Shown: positions 14,073-15,300 of the stretch, one piece after another
Position numbering within the stretch: position 1 is the first letter of the stretch
How the letters are laid out: each line of letters begins with the position of its first letter
Origin: Thermoplasmata archaeon
GTDB lineage: Archaea > Thermoplasmatota > Thermoplasmata > Thermoplasmatales > Thermoplasmataceae
DNA: 15,300 nt
Assembly (NCBI GenBank): GCA_021797025.1
Contig: JAKAAK010000014.1
Span: 1-15,300 of the forward strand
Direction of reading: 5' to 3'
The notes under the pieces: generated by a model
What the model was told of the DNA's origin: nothing
Seen by the model: the letters and a program-made list of their open reading frames with translations, nothing else
Databases searched by the model: none
Made by a program: the position numbers and the translations under genes

Positions 14073-15197
14073 TTGTTAAATCCTAATGATACAAACATTG
14101 AAAATGTAGGAAATCTAGAAAGATCCTTAAAATCTCAAATTAGCAAGCTCGAAAAACTAAGAGCAGAAGTAAGAGAGCTAAAATTTGTCCCAGTAGATCC
14201 AATGGGCTCGTATACATCTCTCACATACAAAGCCATAGACGGCGGCAAAATGAAGATATCGTTTGAACCCCTTGAGATTGATTTGATAGAAGTTGCAGAT
14301 TCTTATGGGAACCTCAAGATGAAATTTGTTTTACCTAAGGAATCGGATGAGAACGAAGAGGGGGAAGATAATTTAACTGTAGAGGGCAATTTCCTTGATG
14401 AAGATCCAATTGTTAGGAAATTCCTGGGTATCTTGGGGAAGAAAAGCGTTCAAGAGATCTCTGAGATATTAAATCAGTCGGACACTTACATGGAGTTATC
14501 AGAATGGGCATGCATATTTGAAAAGGTAGCAAATTCGAATGAAGATCCCGTAATATTGATGAGGGATGGACTGTTGAGAACCAAGAAGATTAAAGCTGAG
14601 CTTATACCAAATCTCTGGGAAATCCTGAAGGAAAAAAAGAGACTTGTCAAATTAGTTGGAGTTTCTAAAACCTCCAAAGTGATGACTTTGCTGTCAACTG
14701 CCATATCAATGGAACATATTTTCCCTGGTAATTCAATAGGTTACGTGAAAATTCCAAAACATCTTGAGTTGAGAGCATATAGATGGTCCGGACAAGGTAA
14801 AATTTCTGAAAAGAAAAATAATATCTTCTATGCATTTGGCGATTTGTACATTGCAAAGTTATCTAGAAACAGTAACTTGTTGGTTACAGTTGAAATTCCT
14901 AGAGATTGGAAAAATGAACAAGAAATATATTCCGAACGTGAAATTGCTGAATTAATGGCACACTTGGCTAAGGATTCCGGCTATTCCTATCCTGTGCTTG
15001 GGTATCCTCAGACGATAATGAGGGCCCATGAAGCAGCTGCAAGAGTTGGGTTTCCAGCTTCCATTGTTAGGGATAAAATAATGGACAAACTAAGAGAAAT
15101 GCTTGACGAAGACGGGAGAGATTTCATGCGAGATGCCAGTGTTCTAACGGAATTTGTAAATAAGGGCGTATTAGGAGGCGGTTACATTGATGAATAA
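14073..15197 (+). CDS. NurA-domain nuclease (partner of the HerA-like ATPase)
   Basis: NurA is a single-strand endonuclease and 5'-3' exonuclease that works with the HerA translocase in DNA end resection and, in islands, in antiviral defence. Several NurA landmarks are visible: Asp56 in KAIDGGK, Asp165 in LMRDGLLR, the LVGVSKT segment (194-200), and the late YPVLGYPQTIMRAHEAA region with His319. Residues 10-35 form a short coiled coil that is usual before the core. At 374 residues it fits the family. The start codon is TTG at 14073, chosen because GGTGAT ends 3 bp upstream and the first residues precede the coiled coil. The stop overlaps the next gene by 8 bp, and that gene reads like HerA, which strongly supports the assignment. 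The call is from motif order and context. Confidence 0.75.
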   Translation: MLNPNDTNIENVGNLERSLKSQISKLEKLRAEVRELKFVPVDPMGSYTSLTYKAIDGGKMKISFEPLEIDLIEVADSYGNLKMKFVLPKESDENEEGEDNLTVEGNFLDEDPIVRKFLGILGKKSVQEISEILNQSDTYMELSEWACIFEKVANSNEDPVILMRDGLLRTKKIKAELIPNLWEILKEKKRLVKLVGVSKTSKVMTLLSTAISMEHIFPGNSIGYVKIPKHLELRAYRWSGQGKISEKKNNIFYAFGDLYIAKLSRNSNLLVTVEIPRDWKNEQEIYSEREIAELMAHLAKDSGYSYPVLGYPQTIMRAHEAAARVGFPASIVRDKIMDKLREMLDEDGRDFMRDASVLTEFVNKGVLGGGYIDE

Positions 15198-15300
15198 CGG
15201 GAATGTGATGGGAGTTTTTATTGGATTAGAGAGTGCAACTTATGAGTATATCGCAAATATTATTGCCCCTTATCAGACTAATTTTGAGTTAGAACACTGG
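15190..15300 (+). CDS. HerA-like ATPase, first 37 codons (runs off the window)
   Basis: The ATG at 15190 lies inside the end of the NurA-like gene and the frame stays open to the window edge. The visible protein begins NNGNVMGVFIGLESATYEYI and looks like the N-terminal beta-barrel of HerA-type hexameric translocases, which often opens with a GVV-type strand and an aromatic-rich turn. The Walker motifs would lie outside the window, so the call rests on this short stretch and on the NurA neighbour. The 8-bp overlap implies translational coupling and roughly fixed stoichiometry of the two subunits. Confidence 0.6.
   Translation, partial: MNNGNVMGVFIGLESATYEYIANIIAPYQTNFELEHW

Overview
The window looks archaeal. 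Candidate promoters are TATA-like boxes about 20-30 bp upstream of start codons with almost no leader. Internal genes of operons instead carry Shine-Dalgarno-like GGTGG or GGTGAT motifs. The last gene pair is the archaeal NurA/HerA type. An AT-rich, mostly leaderless style would fit a Thermoplasmata-like euryarchaeon, but that placement is inference; no ribosomal or housekeeping gene is present to fix it.

The window reads as one end of an element integrated at a tRNA gene, carrying stacked DNA-defence genes. At the left edge lies the 3' part of a tRNA gene (1-53). A tyrosine-recombinase integrase (954-1, minus) reads in frame straight into it. A small AbrB-like regulator overlaps the integrase start by ATGA. 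From 1140 to 1255 a divergent regulatory region holds three related TTACA-N4-TGTAA-type sites. Rightward from it runs a short operon: a winged-helix protein, a 297-residue protein with a HEPN-like C-terminus, and a decayed SinI/AvaII-like restriction endonuclease. The endonuclease has one in-frame TAG and a lost 3' end, and it is joined tail to tail with another truncated gene (3167-3568, minus).

Next comes a Vsr-type endonuclease (3780-4202, plus), then a leftward restriction-modification operon. That operon is a fused m5C plus N6-adenine DNA methyltransferase (686 aa) followed by an HNH endonuclease. After an 87-residue orphan come a single-chain GmrSD-like DUF262/DUF1524 protein (minus) and a divergent two-helix membrane protein (plus). 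McrB and McrC (minus, ATGA overlap) follow. The window ends in a rightward pair: a NurA-domain nuclease and the first 37 codons of a HerA-like ATPase that overlaps it by 8 bp.

Together the genes encode several independent ways of attacking foreign or wrongly modified DNA: type II restriction-modification, modification-dependent restriction (GmrSD-like and McrBC) and a NurA-HerA nuclease-translocase. The block from about 2940 to 4200 is visibly richer in G and C than the AT-rich genes on both sides. It holds the broken endonuclease, the truncated antisense gene and vsr, and looks like the remnant of an older restriction-modification locus inside the island. No transposase, CRISPR array or rRNA was seen.
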